From Crambe crambe (lineage: Eukaryota; Porifera; Demospongiae; Poecilosclerida; Crambeidae): a stretch of 64,000 nt of DNA. The translations under genes and the position numbers were made by a program. Shown here piece after piece: positions 34,773-53,457 of this stretch (positions are counted from its first letter, which is position 1; every line of letters begins with the position of its first letter). Location of the stretch: assembly GCA_963924555.1 (NCBI GenBank), contig OZ004593.1, positions 124,001-188,000 of the forward strand. Reading direction: 5' to 3'. The notes under the pieces were generated by a model. The model did no database searches and was not told where the DNA came from. It was given only the letters and a program-made list of their open reading frames with translations.

Positions 34773-35751
34773 GAGTAACGGAGGTAGTAAACGGACAGTT
34801 AACAAAGTTGTGGTTTTTCCCGGCGGGTTAGCGAGTGCAAGGAAGATTGCAGGGGGGCTTTGGATAGCTATGGGCCTACCTCGCTCTATCCAGGCAGGAA
34901 GCTAAGCAAGTCCTATTATGCTGATTTCTGGGAGAGATTTAGAGTAGGCGCCTACTGGAGGCAGTTAACGGACAATAGAGGCAGTTGGCGGACAGCTCTT
35001 AAAATGAAGGTAAAATGGCTGCACATGTGCTTATTATTGTAAGAAATGATAATGATAATGACAATAGAAGATAACATGATTCAGTTTCTTCTTCTATCAT
35101 TAACACAGGAGATGGTCCAGGACTTGAAACTTGCTTAACCTTCAAGCTGGAGTGATCATGTACCATGCTCTTTGGTATACAATATTTTGCTGCTGCTTCT
35201 CTGACAGACACCTTCCCCTCTCTAACTTCCTCTGCAGCTCTCTCCAGATCTTCGGATTTCCAATTTCTCCGCTTCCTTGCTGTTGCCATGGCCTATTATA
35301 AAGATCATTACCCATTATTATTCACTGTCCAGTAACTGCCTCCACAATAAGAATCTATTTACGCCAAAATTGCTGATACTGTGTCAGTCATATTATTTTA
35401 TGAAGGGTACATTTGGAAAGAGCAATAAATTTGCTCTTTATTGATATATAATGTTTTGTGTTTACATGTAGTTTTTGTTTACTATGTGCAGTTATAAAGT
35501 TGGTTTTTCTTACAGTCATTTTTTCCATGCCTCATTATTTGACCGAGATACTAACTATGATCATTCAAAGCAAAAATTGAGCAGGAAAAAACTACGCAAA
35601 TTTACTGAATTAGCTGTAGATTCTTACTCTTAAAAAATCACTACTGTCAGCAAAATTTGAAATCTCCCGCCTAATTGGTACCAATTTTACCATGGGTCAA
35701 AGTCTAAAGTGTCCGTAAACTACCGCTGTCCGTAAACTCCCATCGCTACTC
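34773..35751 (-). mobile_element. pogo/Tigger-like DNA transposon remnant (non-autonomous)
   Basis: A 979-bp element bounded by imperfect terminal inverted repeats: left GAGTAACGGAGGTAGTAAAC and right, read inward, GAGTAGCGATGGGAGTTTAC, both followed by GGACAG. TA flanks each side (34771-34772 and 35752-35753), the target duplication of the Tc1/mariner-pogo superfamily. An open frame on the minus strand begins at 35289 and encodes the N-terminal psq-type helix-turn-helix of such transposases (RNWKSEDLERAAEEVREGK, then VSVREAAAKYCIPKSMVHD). After the GPSPVLMIEEE segment the similarity stops; the DDE catalytic part is absent. It is therefore an internally deleted copy that could only move with a helper transposase. 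Confidence 0.75.
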
Positions 35752-35753
35752 TA

Positions 35754-36158
35754 CCTGCTGGTGTGGGTTAACCAAGGAACAGGTGAAGCACATAGATGTT
35801 ATACAGATTTACCGTTTTCCCCATATAAATCTCCATAGAACTAAAAATCAACGGCGCTAACTGTGAACATAACACACTGGTTCATTTGATGTTTGAGTAG
35901 TTGGTACATTTATTAAGCTGCTGCTGGATATGAGTTAAGCGTTCATGTGTTGATTGATCTTTGAGATAGAGCTAGTTATATGTGGGCAGGTCTAGCTTCC
36001 GGAATCACTACTATTAACGCATGCGCATTAGTTCGAGGTTCAAACACATTGATTGAAAATAGTGCACAATAATAATAAGTAAATACACACAATCTGGTAC
36101 TGTTTTGTTGTGATATGGAGTGACCCTATACATAAAATATTCCTACAATGCTTCCAGT
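35754..36158. other. Intergenic between transposon remnant and HSPA5 3' end
   Basis: No gene seen. It carries one GCATGCGCA (36019-36027), the only copy of that motif not close to an annotated start codon. AT-rich DNA before the HSPA5 stop likely holds its poly(A) site. Confidence 0.5.
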
Positions 36159-38403
<2,245 letters not shown>

Positions 38404-38513
38404 TACTGTAAAGTCAGAAGAAGTGTCTAAAATAAAGAAATCTCGTATTACTCTGTTACTTCTCTTTTCTTGATGGGAGTAATTGTGTTGGAAACGCTTC
38501 AAAGAAAATGCGG

Positions 38514-38520
38514 CTTTATA
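38514..38520 (-). promoter_or_regulatory. TATA box of HSPA5
   Basis: TATAAAG on the minus strand, 111 bp upstream of the start codon and just downstream of the three CCAAT-N9-CCACN elements, as expected for a stress-inducible core promoter. Confidence 0.65.
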
Positions 38521-38553
38521 ACTCACCCGCTAGTTCTTTCTATTTCCCGGGCA

Positions 38554-38572
38554 AGTGGAGCAATCTGATTGG
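38554..38572 (-). promoter_or_regulatory. ERSE-like element 1
   Basis: On the minus strand: CCAAT, nine bases, CCACT. It matches the ER stress element CCAAT-N9-CCACG except for the last base. Confidence 0.6.
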
Positions 38573-38606
38573 TTCGAGTCATCGGAATAACCACGCCCAC
38601 TCGTAC

Positions 38607-38625
38607 GGTGGACTTACTTCATTGG
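38607..38625 (-). promoter_or_regulatory. ERSE-like element 2
   Basis: On the minus strand: CCAAT, nine bases, CCACC, one mismatch to the consensus with exact spacing. Confidence 0.6.
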
Positions 38626-38638
38626 TCAGATCTTCCAG

Positions 38639-38657
38639 CGTGGAGGGAAATGATTGG
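38639..38657 (-). promoter_or_regulatory. ER stress element (perfect ERSE)
   Basis: On the minus strand: CCAAT, CATTTCCCT, CCACG. A perfect CCAAT-N9-CCACG, the site bound by NF-Y with ATF6 or XBP1 in vertebrates. Confidence 0.75.
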
Positions 38658-38784
38658 ACGAAATATTATAAGCTCGCGGGAAAAATCAATTCGGCCACGT
38701 GCACGCGAATATCACAGAGGTCATGGTACATGGTGCAAAGATCAAGGAGCTGAGTCATTTTTTTGTGTCCACTTTGGTGCCATC

Positions 38785-41497
38785 ATGGGAAGGACACGTA
38801 GGGTGGGTGAATTGCTGACTCAACAGTTGGGAGGCTCATTTTCTGAAAATTCATATTATTTTGTAGAAGAAGAAACGATCACAGAAACCTGGGGTGCCTG
38901 ATGGAGACAAAAAGATCCCTAAAACCTTTGTGATTGAGAGGGGGAAGGTGGGACATGTGCTGAGTCAGCTAGTATTGGATCTGCGTCAAATGATGGAACC
39001 ACACACTGCCTCTAAACTGAAGGTTACCAACCTCATGAACATCACCTCCAAGCATAATACATCCCATTGCACTTAAGAAATGTATCTATTATGGCCTATC
39101 AACTCTTCCCATGGTCCGACATTTATCAGATCATTTTATAATCCTCACTGGAAAGATGCATTCTTACTAGTAGTCTCAGAATTTTCTTGCCAGCTTTTTT
39201 TTGCTTGGATATAATTCACAGGTTCGACACAGAAATGTGTTGAAGGATTTTGTGTCAGTGGCTGGGCCACTTGGAGTTACACATCTTCTCTTGGTCTCTC
39301 GCACAACTAATTATGTGAACCTGAAGGTTTGTCACCTTCCACGTGGTCCCACCCTCACCTTCCATGTCAAGGCTGTGAGTTGTGTAAAGATGCAATGTAA
39401 TGAATACACACTTTGTCATCCCCATCAGTTCAGTTTGGCCAAGGAGGTCCGTGCTAGTATCAAGAAGCCAGCAATTCATCCTGCACACTTTATAACTTCT
39501 CCCATGGTCAGTCACTCCATTAACAGTGCTCCTGTGAAATGATAATGCTTCAAGTGCAGCTGGTTCTTAATAACTTTGAGAGTGAAGATAAGGCTTCTCA
39601 CTTAATGTCAACTGTCTTACAGAATATGCTTCCCTCTCTAAATGTCCATACAGTGAGTTGGATTCCTTACGTCCACCTAAATACTAAAGTTTTCACAAGT
39701 CTATGGATTACCATAGTTATGTGACCAATAACACTGAGTATAAGTATCCAGCATGATCCCTTTTGACTTTTAAAACCTAAATAATAATTATTGGTTACAA
39801 AATTTACCATGTCAAAAAATGACTAATTTTTTTCCAAGACCAATAACACATAAATGTGAATCTAAGCATTCAGCATGATCCCAAGAGTGGTTTTTGGTCA
39901 CAAACATTTTAGCCATTTTTCAGAAGTCTAATGAAAATTTCAAAAACGACCAATTTTTTCCAAGACCATAATGTGAATCTAAGCATTCAAAGAGTGACTT
40001 TTGACTGTTAAACCTGAATTGACCAGTCTTTTTCAGTATAATGAAAATTTCAACAAGTGACCAATTTTTTTCCAAGACCAATAGCGCATAAATGTGAATC
40101 TAAGCATTCAGCATGATCCCAAGACTGAAGAGTGACTTTGACTGTTCAAACCTAAAATTGGTCAAAAATTTTTTCGTTTTTCAGAATTCACTATGATAGA
40201 CTTGGAAAATTCCCAAATTTTTCCGCCAATGACAAATAAATGTGAACCTAAGCATTCAGCTTAGGCTATTAATGGATTAGGATGATCCTTGCAGGTTGAC
40301 TTGGCTAATATCAAAAGGTGCCTTCTGCTGAACTCTGACCCTGAATCCAAAGTGATAGAACTTCGTCACTAGTGAGTTGTCTCCCCATTGTAGCTAATAC
40401 TGGCCCATTGTAGCTAATACTGGCCCCCATTGTAGCTAATACTGGCAATTGATTGTGTTCCTGTAGTGCTATTCGTGTGGTACCTCGAGGCATGAGTAGG
40501 GGGCTCAAGAAACTCTCGCACAAATACCTCCCTGATTTGGGTCGGCTGGGTGACATCAGTGAATACCTCTTAGGGTATGTAGGTTAGCCATCAGGTGGAA
40601 AGTGAGCAGAATAATGATGTCATTTCATTATGACAGGGGCTGTGCATCTGAGAGTGATGGTGAAGAGTTGGGTGGAGAGGGGGAAGTCACCTTACCTCAG
40701 GACCTTCCAGGAAGAGGGAACATCAAAGCTGAGCAGAGTGCAATACATCTGAGTGAGGTATGATGAGCACTCTGTCATGCATGAAGAGTGATATCTGCTT
40801 GCTTGTATTGGTCGTAGTTGGGGCCACGACTGACACTAGACCTCGTGAAGATAGAACTCGGTTTCTGTGGAGGAGAGGTACTCCATCACTCTTATGGTAT
40901 GCGAGTTGTTCAGTCCTATAGTTCAAGTCCCAACAGTTTCTCTATTTAGTCCAGAAGACTCGTAAAGAAGCAAAGCGACTCAAGATTATGAAGGAGAGCC
41001 AACGTAAATTGAAGGAAGAAAGGAAGAAGGAACAGGAGGCCAATGTGGCCCGCAAGAAGAAACAAAGGGAGGAGAACCGAGCACGCTCCCTCGCTGGGAT
41101 GGGGGTGGGGCAGGTAGAGAGTGAAGAGGATGACGATGCAGAATGGTTCAGAAAGGAGGTGGGGCAGGACCCTGATCCAGGTAATTAGGAGGGACATCCC
41201 CACTTTGTATCACAGCATAAAAGTTTAACCATTTTAGATCTGTTTGGAAGCTCAAAAATGAAGGTCAAGGGTCAGAGAAAGCGAACTCTTGGTGGTCCCT
41301 TCCCCAAAGCTAAGAGGATGAAGCAAACTGACACACCCACTGAGTCAGTTGGCAAGAAGAATCAAGGAAGTGGAGGCACTCCAACTGCTGCCTCTCGCCA
41401 GTCAAAACATAAGACAATGAAAGGCAGAAGAACAATAGGAGGAAAAATCACAAGCAAAAAGACAAAACTGAAGGCCAGAAAAACAAAAAGAAAATGA
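38785..41497 (+). CDS. PPAN: Peter Pan / SSF1 ribosome biogenesis factor (Brix domain)
   Basis: About eleven exons. Exon 1 is tiny (MGRTRR), followed by KKKRSQKPG. The Brix domain holds FVIERGKVGHVLSQLVLDLR, QMMEPHTASKLK, DFVSVAGPLGVTHLLLVS, HLPRGPTLTFHVKA, LVLNNFESED, NIKRCLLLN and the conserved HYAIRVVPRGMSRGLKKL. The end of the domain has GRGNIKAEQSAIHLSELGPRL, with LDLVKIELG. The C-terminus is a Lys/Glu-rich coil, then a basic Lys-rich tail ending RKTKRK. SSF1/PPAN with Rrp15-type partners acts in nucleolar 27S pre-rRNA processing and 60S assembly. The largest intron (about 39654-40293) is repeat-filled. Its stop is only 33 bp from the convergent RABGGTB stop. Confidence 0.95.
39725..40265 (+). 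repeat. Intronic tandem repeat, copy set 2
   Basis: About four to five imperfect units of 110-130 bp in the PPAN intron, each with TCCAAGACCAATA, AATGTGAATCTAAGCATTCA and GCATGATCCCAAGA words, followed by a GACTTTTGACTGTT-like segment. The same family occurs in TTI1 and METAP1 introns. Confidence 0.85.
40384..40446 (+). repeat. Three-copy 20-bp repeat in PPAN intron
   Basis: Three nearly identical copies of CCATTGTAGCTAATACTGG in direct orientation. Confidence 0.9.
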
Positions 41498-41530
41498 ACA
41501 AAAACCACTTGATCACTAACACACTAAAAT

Positions 41531-43245
41531 CTATGTCAACAGTTTTATTTTGAGTGCTATTCTGTCCAGTATATGTTGGGGCATACAGAGTACAGGGTTC
41601 ACTGCTTTCACTTCTGTGTTGCCAAGCAGTGATAGGCCTGCTAGACCAAACAGAGTATGGAAGGGGTCCACCTATATAGAATCAGAAAGAATTATTGATC
41701 AACCTTCAAAACAGTCACACCAACTCACCCAATCCCCAGGACGATCTGAAAACCCTCCAGTCTCAGAATCTTGACAGGCCAGAATGAAATGAGTCAATTT
41801 TTCCTAGTAAGATATACACACAGTCATGATAAACCAACTGTTATAACACAATACAAGCAGTTCTATAAGGAAAAGATTTAATTCCACTAGAAACTATAGG
41901 AAACTGAGCAAAGAAGAACTATTATAACTTGTATCCAATGTATTATTATCCAATGTATTATTATGATACCTTGCTTATCCAATGTATTTTGCCTATCATC
42001 TTCAGTGAAGCCAGGACCCACCAAGAATAACACACATCTGGAAGCTTCTCAGGACGACCTATAATAATTATAGGGGTTTCCCCAATTGTTTGTTATAGGG
42101 GGGACTGACCATTGAGACCACCAGAGGGAAGCTGTCGTTCACACAACCACCAGCCTAGCCTATCAGCGTCCACCAGATAGAGGGAATCAGCTAGTGCCAG
42201 TGCCCCAACACAACAGTACACCTGCAATGAAACAACAGGATCATGTCATTCATGTGACTTACTTGGACCCTCAGTATTTGTACTCTATATACCTCACCTG
42301 ACCAGCATGTGACTCTGAGCCTGGAACCCTCCCAAATCCACCATCAAAGTTCATACAATTCATAACAAAGTTAACAGCCTTCTCCACATTGATAGCATCC
42401 ATTCTACCCTGCAGGCACAGAATCATTCACACAGAGTAATATGGAGTAACAACTAGCTCATCCTCCTCCTTTCCACTTCCCTGACTCACCAGCAGTGCAA
42501 GAATCGCCAATGCACAGAATGAGAATCGTGTATCCACCTCGCCTAACATAATTATATCAATTAACTGCTTCACAATACACTGCATACGCTATAAATCATG
42601 TGTGATTATTGCAAGATACACACCCCATTGATCTCCTGTGAAGGAGCCGTCAGGTTGCTGTAGATTGGAGACATATTTCACTACTTCCTCAACATTGATG
42701 CTATCTAAACTCTGGTAGAGAGTCAGGACCTATATTATGTGTACATAACAATGCATTAATCACGCCATCTCTTCAAATGCTCACACATACAACCTGTATC
42801 GCACTCAGGGTGTACAGGAGATGGGGGTCGTGGTGCAATGTTGGGGCAAAACCCCCAGACTTGGGGTCTTGGCAAGCATGCACAAACTCAAGGACCTCCT
42901 GTTTGTCCATGCGTTCCAGTTCCCCCATAAGGTCCATGGCAGTAAGCCCCCAGTATATACCACTCAACCGCAAAAATTCTGTGGTGCAGTATTCCTACAT
43001 AAAAGAAATAAATGGGCGTGGTAACTCAACCCATCTAGCCACACCCTCGATCACGTGATCAAATTACGTACGTAATCATCTTTATCTTTATCGAAAGCTT
43101 CTATGTAATCAGCGTGTTTAGACAGTAGGAGAGATTTTTTGGAGGGATCGTCGGGTAGAGACACATCCTTGACGGGAGTACCAGCCTACAGAATAACCAT
43201 TCTCCATACAAACGGTAGATCACTCCACATACCCGAACTTACCAT
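41531..43245 (-). CDS. RABGGTB: Rab geranylgeranyltransferase beta subunit
   Basis: About eight exons on the minus strand. Coding exon 1 is only the ATG (43245-43243) followed by GTAAGT; exon 2 continues [13 protein letters not shown]. Prenyltransferase beta-barrel motifs follow: [66 protein letters not shown] and [20 protein letters not shown]. Next come [30 protein letters not shown] and [20 protein letters not shown]. These include the conserved Asp, Cys and His that bind zinc. The enzyme adds geranylgeranyl groups to Rab C-termini with its alpha subunit and REP. It is head-to-head with the NEMO-like gene. Confidence 0.96.
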
Positions 43246-43488
43246 TATCAAAATTTCCTCCGAGAAATATTCGGTTAATTAGAACGTTGGGCAGTCCCTC
43301 CTTGATTAACTATACATCATGGCTACACTTATGTGAGGCTAAAGGATTGTTTGAACCTATTTCTGTCTCGTGTCATCTCGGAATCACACAAAGAGGTACT
43401 TTTTTTCATCAAGGGTGATGGATGGTGTGCCAAAAAGTTTTAAAAATAAGCAGATTTTCTTTTCTTCTATAGCATCAACCTCCTGACA

Positions 43489-48754
<5,266 letters not shown>

Positions 48755-48897
48755 AGTATGTATGTATAGATGTATGCACACAATACTTTGCAGTGTGTTA
48801 CAAGTTCTTTGTACAGTGAGTGTAGTTATAAAAAAACTCTGATATTTTTCATTCAGTAATAATGTGAGGATGCATTTATGACAATAAAACAGGTCTT

Positions 48898-49778
48898 TTA
48901 GTTTGATTCAGGTTCTTCAGCTGTTACCTCTTGGTCATCTTCCTTTTCTGCTACACCCTCCTGTTCCACCCCTTTCTCTGTTTCAGTGGTCTCTTCTTCC
49001 TTCTCATCTTCAGGGGTCTGCTCCGGTTCACTCTCTCTCTCCTTTTCACCCTCTCCATCTCCCTCTGTTTTCTCCTCTTCTTCACCTCCCTCTGTTTTCT
49101 CCTCTTCTTCACCTCCCTCTGTTTTCTCCTCTTTTTCACCTCCTTCAAGAACACTTTCTTCTGCTTTGGCCGGAGTTGCCGGAATGTCCCCTTCTTGAGG
49201 AGCACCTTGAAGAGAAATATTTCCATTTTCCTTTGTACTGCACATATAAAGTAAATGTAAAAACCTTTCCTGCCACCAAATTCTCAGAAATTGCCAATGA
49301 CTACCTTTCTCCTTCTGGTTCTTCTTGAATGATGGTCAGCTTGGTTTTTGAGCCCACCATCATTGAACTAGTCTTTGGATCCACCATATCGCTTCCTTCC
49401 TGAGGAGTAGGAGGTGGGGCTTTGGGTGTCTCGATATCTGAGGAGGTCTGAGGTATGGATCCAGCCGATGAACTGTCATTGGAAATTATAGTGGGAGGTT
49501 CTGCCTCTGATAGTATCACAGGCTGGGGTGCATCGGCTTCACTCCTCATCTCTCTAAGCTCCATCATCATTTTCAGATCCTGAAAACGAAACAAAAATCA
49601 TTTGGACGATCATCTGTTGTTTGAATCTTACTCTTTCTCGTTGGAGAAGGTTTTCTTTATGTTTAAGGAGCCATAAGGCTAGATATTCTATAGGATCAGA
49701 TGGTCTAATGGCAGCAACCTCAGCTAGCCCTTGAGCTAATGAGCTGCCAACGTTCTCTCTCAGGTATTCCGCATCCAT
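48898..49778 (-). CDS. DPY30-motif protein (DYDC-like) with acidic tail
   Basis: Three exons on the minus strand. The first encodes MDAEYLRENVGSSLAQGLAE, RPSDPIEYLALWLLKHKENL, the dimerisation motif shared by DPY30 and DYDC1/2; the DPIEYLALWL wording is closest to DYDC. The second exon is Pro/Ser/Thr-rich and continues from DLKMMMELREM. The third is highly acidic, with three tandem copies of about nine residues (EEEEKTEGG type), then EPEQTPEDEKEEE, ending EEPESN. DPY30-like motifs bind amphipathic helices in MLL/SET1 complexes or in cilia; DYDC proteins are linked to sperm and radial-spoke-like structures. Which applies here is unclear. It converges on the NEMO-like gene. Confidence 0.85.
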
Positions 49779-49926
49779 TGTCTACAGTGGTACTGTTACC
49801 ATAGCAGCAATTACCGATTTTTCGTACATTCGCATAATTAGGATTCAGCACATTCCTATAATTAGATTAAACTTCCGCGCATTACTTTTTGTAATTTTTG
49901 GATCATCAAAATAAAATGCACATGAA

Positions 49927-50486
49927 TTATTTACGTCCTTGGGCTGCCTTCAGTGCTCTTACAACAATCTTTTGCTCCTCTATCAGAAATGCACGGATTA
50001 TCCTGCATTAAAATTAGTCACCATTAAAACCACACACCATTATTCATGCACACCTCTGTCGCAAACACTTGTGACATCGGGAGCCACCATAAGCACGATT
50101 GACTGTTTTCTTAGGTTTAGAAAGTTGGGCAAGTTTTATTGGACGTACAGCTGGTAACTAAAATATAAAAAAAAAATCACAGAATTAGGAGCATCTTTTC
50201 TACTGCATATGATATCCTTACCCCACTCAACTTGGAACCACAATCACCACACTTGGGAACAGACCCTCTCTTCTTTGTGTACAAATACACCAGTCTTCCA
50301 CCAGGAGTTTTAGAACTGTAGAGTGGTGAGCATTAATTAGAATCACAACACAGCCTACCGACTCTACACTCATTGCATATATATCCCACTTCTCCTGGTT
50401 GGTAATAGCTACTTAACTTACACTCTAGTCCTGTTTGACTTAGTGTTATAAGAGAGCCTTCTGCGGTACCTTAATCTGTTGACCAT
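49927..50486 (-). CDS. RPL34: Large subunit ribosomal protein eL34
   Basis: Minus-strand gene with about four small exons. Recognised by [38 protein letters not shown], the zinc-binding [46 protein letters not shown] and [20 protein letters not shown], ending QGRK. The four cysteines of the zinc ribbon are kept. Head-to-head with METAP1 (180 bp between starts). Confidence 0.96.
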
Positions 50487-50610
50487 CTATATAGAGACAA
50501 ATATACACAGTCATCACCAGTAAATGACTCTTCTAGTTGATGGATTGACTTGGAACACTTCCACATGGACCCACCTTGTCTCGAAAATCGGAGGAGAAAG
50601 GCTGAACTAT

Positions 50611-50619
50611 TGCGCATGC
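50611..50619 (-). promoter_or_regulatory. NRF-1-like motif between RPL34 and METAP1
   Basis: GCATGCGCA read on the minus strand, in the short space between the two divergent start codons. Confidence 0.5.
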
Positions 50620-50665
50620 TCAATATAAATTATGCGAATTAGCTGACTAGGCAAAAATTATCGTG

Positions 50666-52471
50666 ATGGAGTCTGGTCAGCTGTGTTTGACTTTAAACTG
50701 TAATAAGCCAGCATCCCTCCAGTGTCCCACGTGTCTTAAGCTAGGGATCGCGGGAAGCTTCTTCTGCACACAGGTCAGTGAACAGTTTTGGCAGAGATCT
50801 GATAATCATTTTGTGGTAGGATCTAGGAAAAAATTGATCAAATGTGAATTTACACCACAAAATTTTTTTGCCATTAAGACCTTGTGGGACTAATAATGCT
50901 CAAATACATTCAGCATAGATGCCTAGATTCACTTTTTGACTAAATCAGTCTTGTAAAAGTAATTCACTGCTTTACCAAGTATTCGCTGCTCATAATTACT
51001 AGTGATAACCTGATTGCAGGAATGTTTCAAGGGATACTGGAAGGAACATAAAGTAATTCACAAGAAATCAGCCCCCAAGATAGCACCGGTGCAATCAAAT
51101 TACAATCCATGGCCTGGCTATCATTTCTCTGGAAAGTTACGACCATATCCAGTGGTATGTTAATGTTTCACATCCACCAGTGTGCTATATTAAGCTTCTG
51201 ATTAGAGTCCTATGCGTCCTGTCTCCTCCCACATCCCACATCCTGACTATGCTGAGACAGGGATAGCAGAGAGTGAGAGGGACGCTAAACGTGCTGGGTT
51301 CATTCAGCAGCTCCCCCCTGACGACATCGAAAAAATGAAGAAGGCATGTCAAGTGAGTTTTTTTTTTTCCATCAGAAGAATTTCTCAGTGTTTTATTGTG
51401 CCTGATTTTGTAGTTTGGTCGTGAAGTGCTTGACATTGCTGCTGGTGTGGTTCGTCCTGGGGTCAGCACTGAAGAGGTTGATCGTGTAGTACACGAGGTA
51501 AGATTTCCTCCCCATTTTTTGGATGACTCACCACCTATTGCTGCAGGCCTGTGTGGAAAGAGACTGTTATCCTTCTCCTCTCAACTATTACAACTTCCCC
51601 AAGTCTTGCTGCACGTGAGTTGCCTTCACTGACTTCCCTCCTCCTTCCTTCCTCTCACTCCTTCCCTCCTCCTCCCCCTCACTCCTTCCCCCTCCTTCCC
51701 CTCACTCCTTCCTCCTCCCCTCCTCCCGGTCCCCCTCACTCCTTTCCTCCTCCTCCCCCTCACTCCTTCCCCCTCCTTCCCCTCACTCCTTCCCCCTCCT
51801 TCTCCTCACTCCTTCCCCCTCCTTCCCCTCACTCCTCCCCGATCCCCCTCACTCCTTTCCCCTCACTCCTTCCCCTCACTCCTCCCCTCCTCCCGATCCC
51901 CTCACTCCTTTCCCCTCACTCCTTCCCCTCACTCCTCCCCTCCTCCCGATCCCCCTCACTCCTTCCCCCTCCTTCTCCTCACTCCTTCCCCCTCCTTCCC
52001 CCTCCTTCCCCTCACTCCTCCCCGATCCCCTCACTCCTCCCCTCCTCCCGATCCCCCTCACTCCTTCCCCCTCCTTCCCCTCACTCCTTCCCCTCACTCC
52101 TCCCCTCCTCCCGATCCCCTTCACTCCTTTCCTCCTCCTCCCCCTCACTCTTTCTCTATCACTGTTAGCTCTGTGAATGAGGTGATATGTCATGGCATTC
52201 CAGATGCCAGAGAACTGGAAAATGGTGACATTTGCAATGGTGAATGTAGCAATTTCTCTCAGCTTTGTGTGTCAACGATTCTTCCACTACAGTTGACATC
52301 ACCGTCTACCATGATGGTTTCCACGGTGATCTTAATGAGACGTTCTTTGTTGGTGAGGTAGATGATGGTGCTAAGAAGTTAGTGCAGACAGCGTACGAAT
52401 GTTTAATGAAAGGAATTGCAATGGGTATGCATACATTCTACACACCTGCAAAATGGAAAGGTCAAGCTATG

Positions 52472-52548
<77 letters not shown>

Positions 52549-52787
52549 AGTTCGTCCTGGTGAGAGGTACAGGAATATCGGTAATGAGATTATGCGTCAT
52601 GCTCAAAATAACGGCTTTTCTGTGGTTAGGAGTTATTGTGGCCATGGCATCAACCAGTAAGTGGATAGCTCTCCCTTTCTTAACCACTTCGCTCTTTATG
52701 TTTCCCCAGGCTCTTTCACACAGTGCCAAATGTCCCACATTATTCAAGTGAGTTCCTTGATCATCTTGCATGTGAACTGCCTTTCAT

Positions 52788-52872
<85 letters not shown>

Positions 52873-52956
52873 CCTCTCCTCTCCCAGAAAACAAGGCCAT
52901 TGGGGTGATGAAGCCAGGACACACATTCACCATTGAGCCCATGATCAATGAAGGTC

Positions 52957-53049
<93 letters not shown>

Positions 53050-53348
53050 CTTGTAGTATAAATAGAAAACATGAAGGCATCCCCGATACTTTTGATCTTT
53101 GCTCATCCTCTATTGCTGAGCAGGTACATGGAGAGATCAGACTTGGCCTGATGACTGGACGTCCACCACTACTGTAAGTCACTCTATCGTTTCCTACGTA
53201 CATGCTGATACTTGGACTCTTGTGCCTTGTGTAGGATGGCAAGCGTTCTGCACAGTTTGAGCACACACTGCTAGTGACAGAGACAGGTTGTGAAATACTA
53301 ACACTTAGAACAGATGCTGATGGCAAACCTCATTTCATGACCAGTTAA
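50666..53348 (+). CDS. METAP1: Methionine aminopeptidase 1
   Basis: About twelve exons. The N-terminus has the MYND-like zinc finger ([33 protein letters not shown]). The catalytic pita-bread domain follows with [55 protein letters not shown] and SYCGHGIN. Next are [26 protein letters not shown] and [11 protein letters not shown]. The metal ligands (two Asp, one His, two Glu) are visible in those segments. It removes the initiator Met from nascent chains at the ribosome. Three introns carry (CT)n arrays and another is a long pyrimidine minisatellite, so the gene is longer than its coding capacity suggests. It ends tail-to-tail with the first CREC gene. Confidence 0.95.
50810..50965 (+). repeat. 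Intronic repeat, copy 3
   Basis: One diverged unit in the first METAP1 intron (AAATGTGAAT, ACATTCAGCAT, CTAGATTCACTTTTTGAC). Same orientation relative to the gene as the copies in TTI1 and PPAN. Confidence 0.65.
51625..52160 (+). repeat. Pyrimidine minisatellite in METAP1 intron
   Basis: Over 500 bp of imperfect CTCACTCCTTCCCCCTCCTT units interspersed with CCTCCCGATCCCC, continuing to the acceptor near 52168. Sense-strand pyrimidine throughout. Confidence 0.95.
52474..52546 (+). repeat. (CT)n array directly abutting a 3' splice site
   Basis: The repeat runs into TTCAG at 52546-52550, so it is itself the polypyrimidine tract of this METAP1 intron. Confidence 0.97.
52791..52886 (+). repeat. 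(CT)n array abutting a 3' splice site
   Basis: (CT)n to 52868, then CTCCT repeats, ending CCCAG at 52887, the acceptor before the exon encoding [10 protein letters not shown]. Confidence 0.97.
52962..53045 (+). repeat. (CT)n array in METAP1 intron
   Basis: Begins nine bases after the donor site at the MINEG exon. The acceptor is further downstream at about 53123, so this one is not adjacent to it. Confidence 0.97.
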
Positions 53349-53457
53349 ATAATATAAAATAAATCTAAATTGTTCATAAAAAAAGTGTTTAATAAGTCAA
53401 TTATGCTAAAAACGAGATGAAGTACACTTGTGTCCTAGTTTCAGCAGGTGTGGTTGG

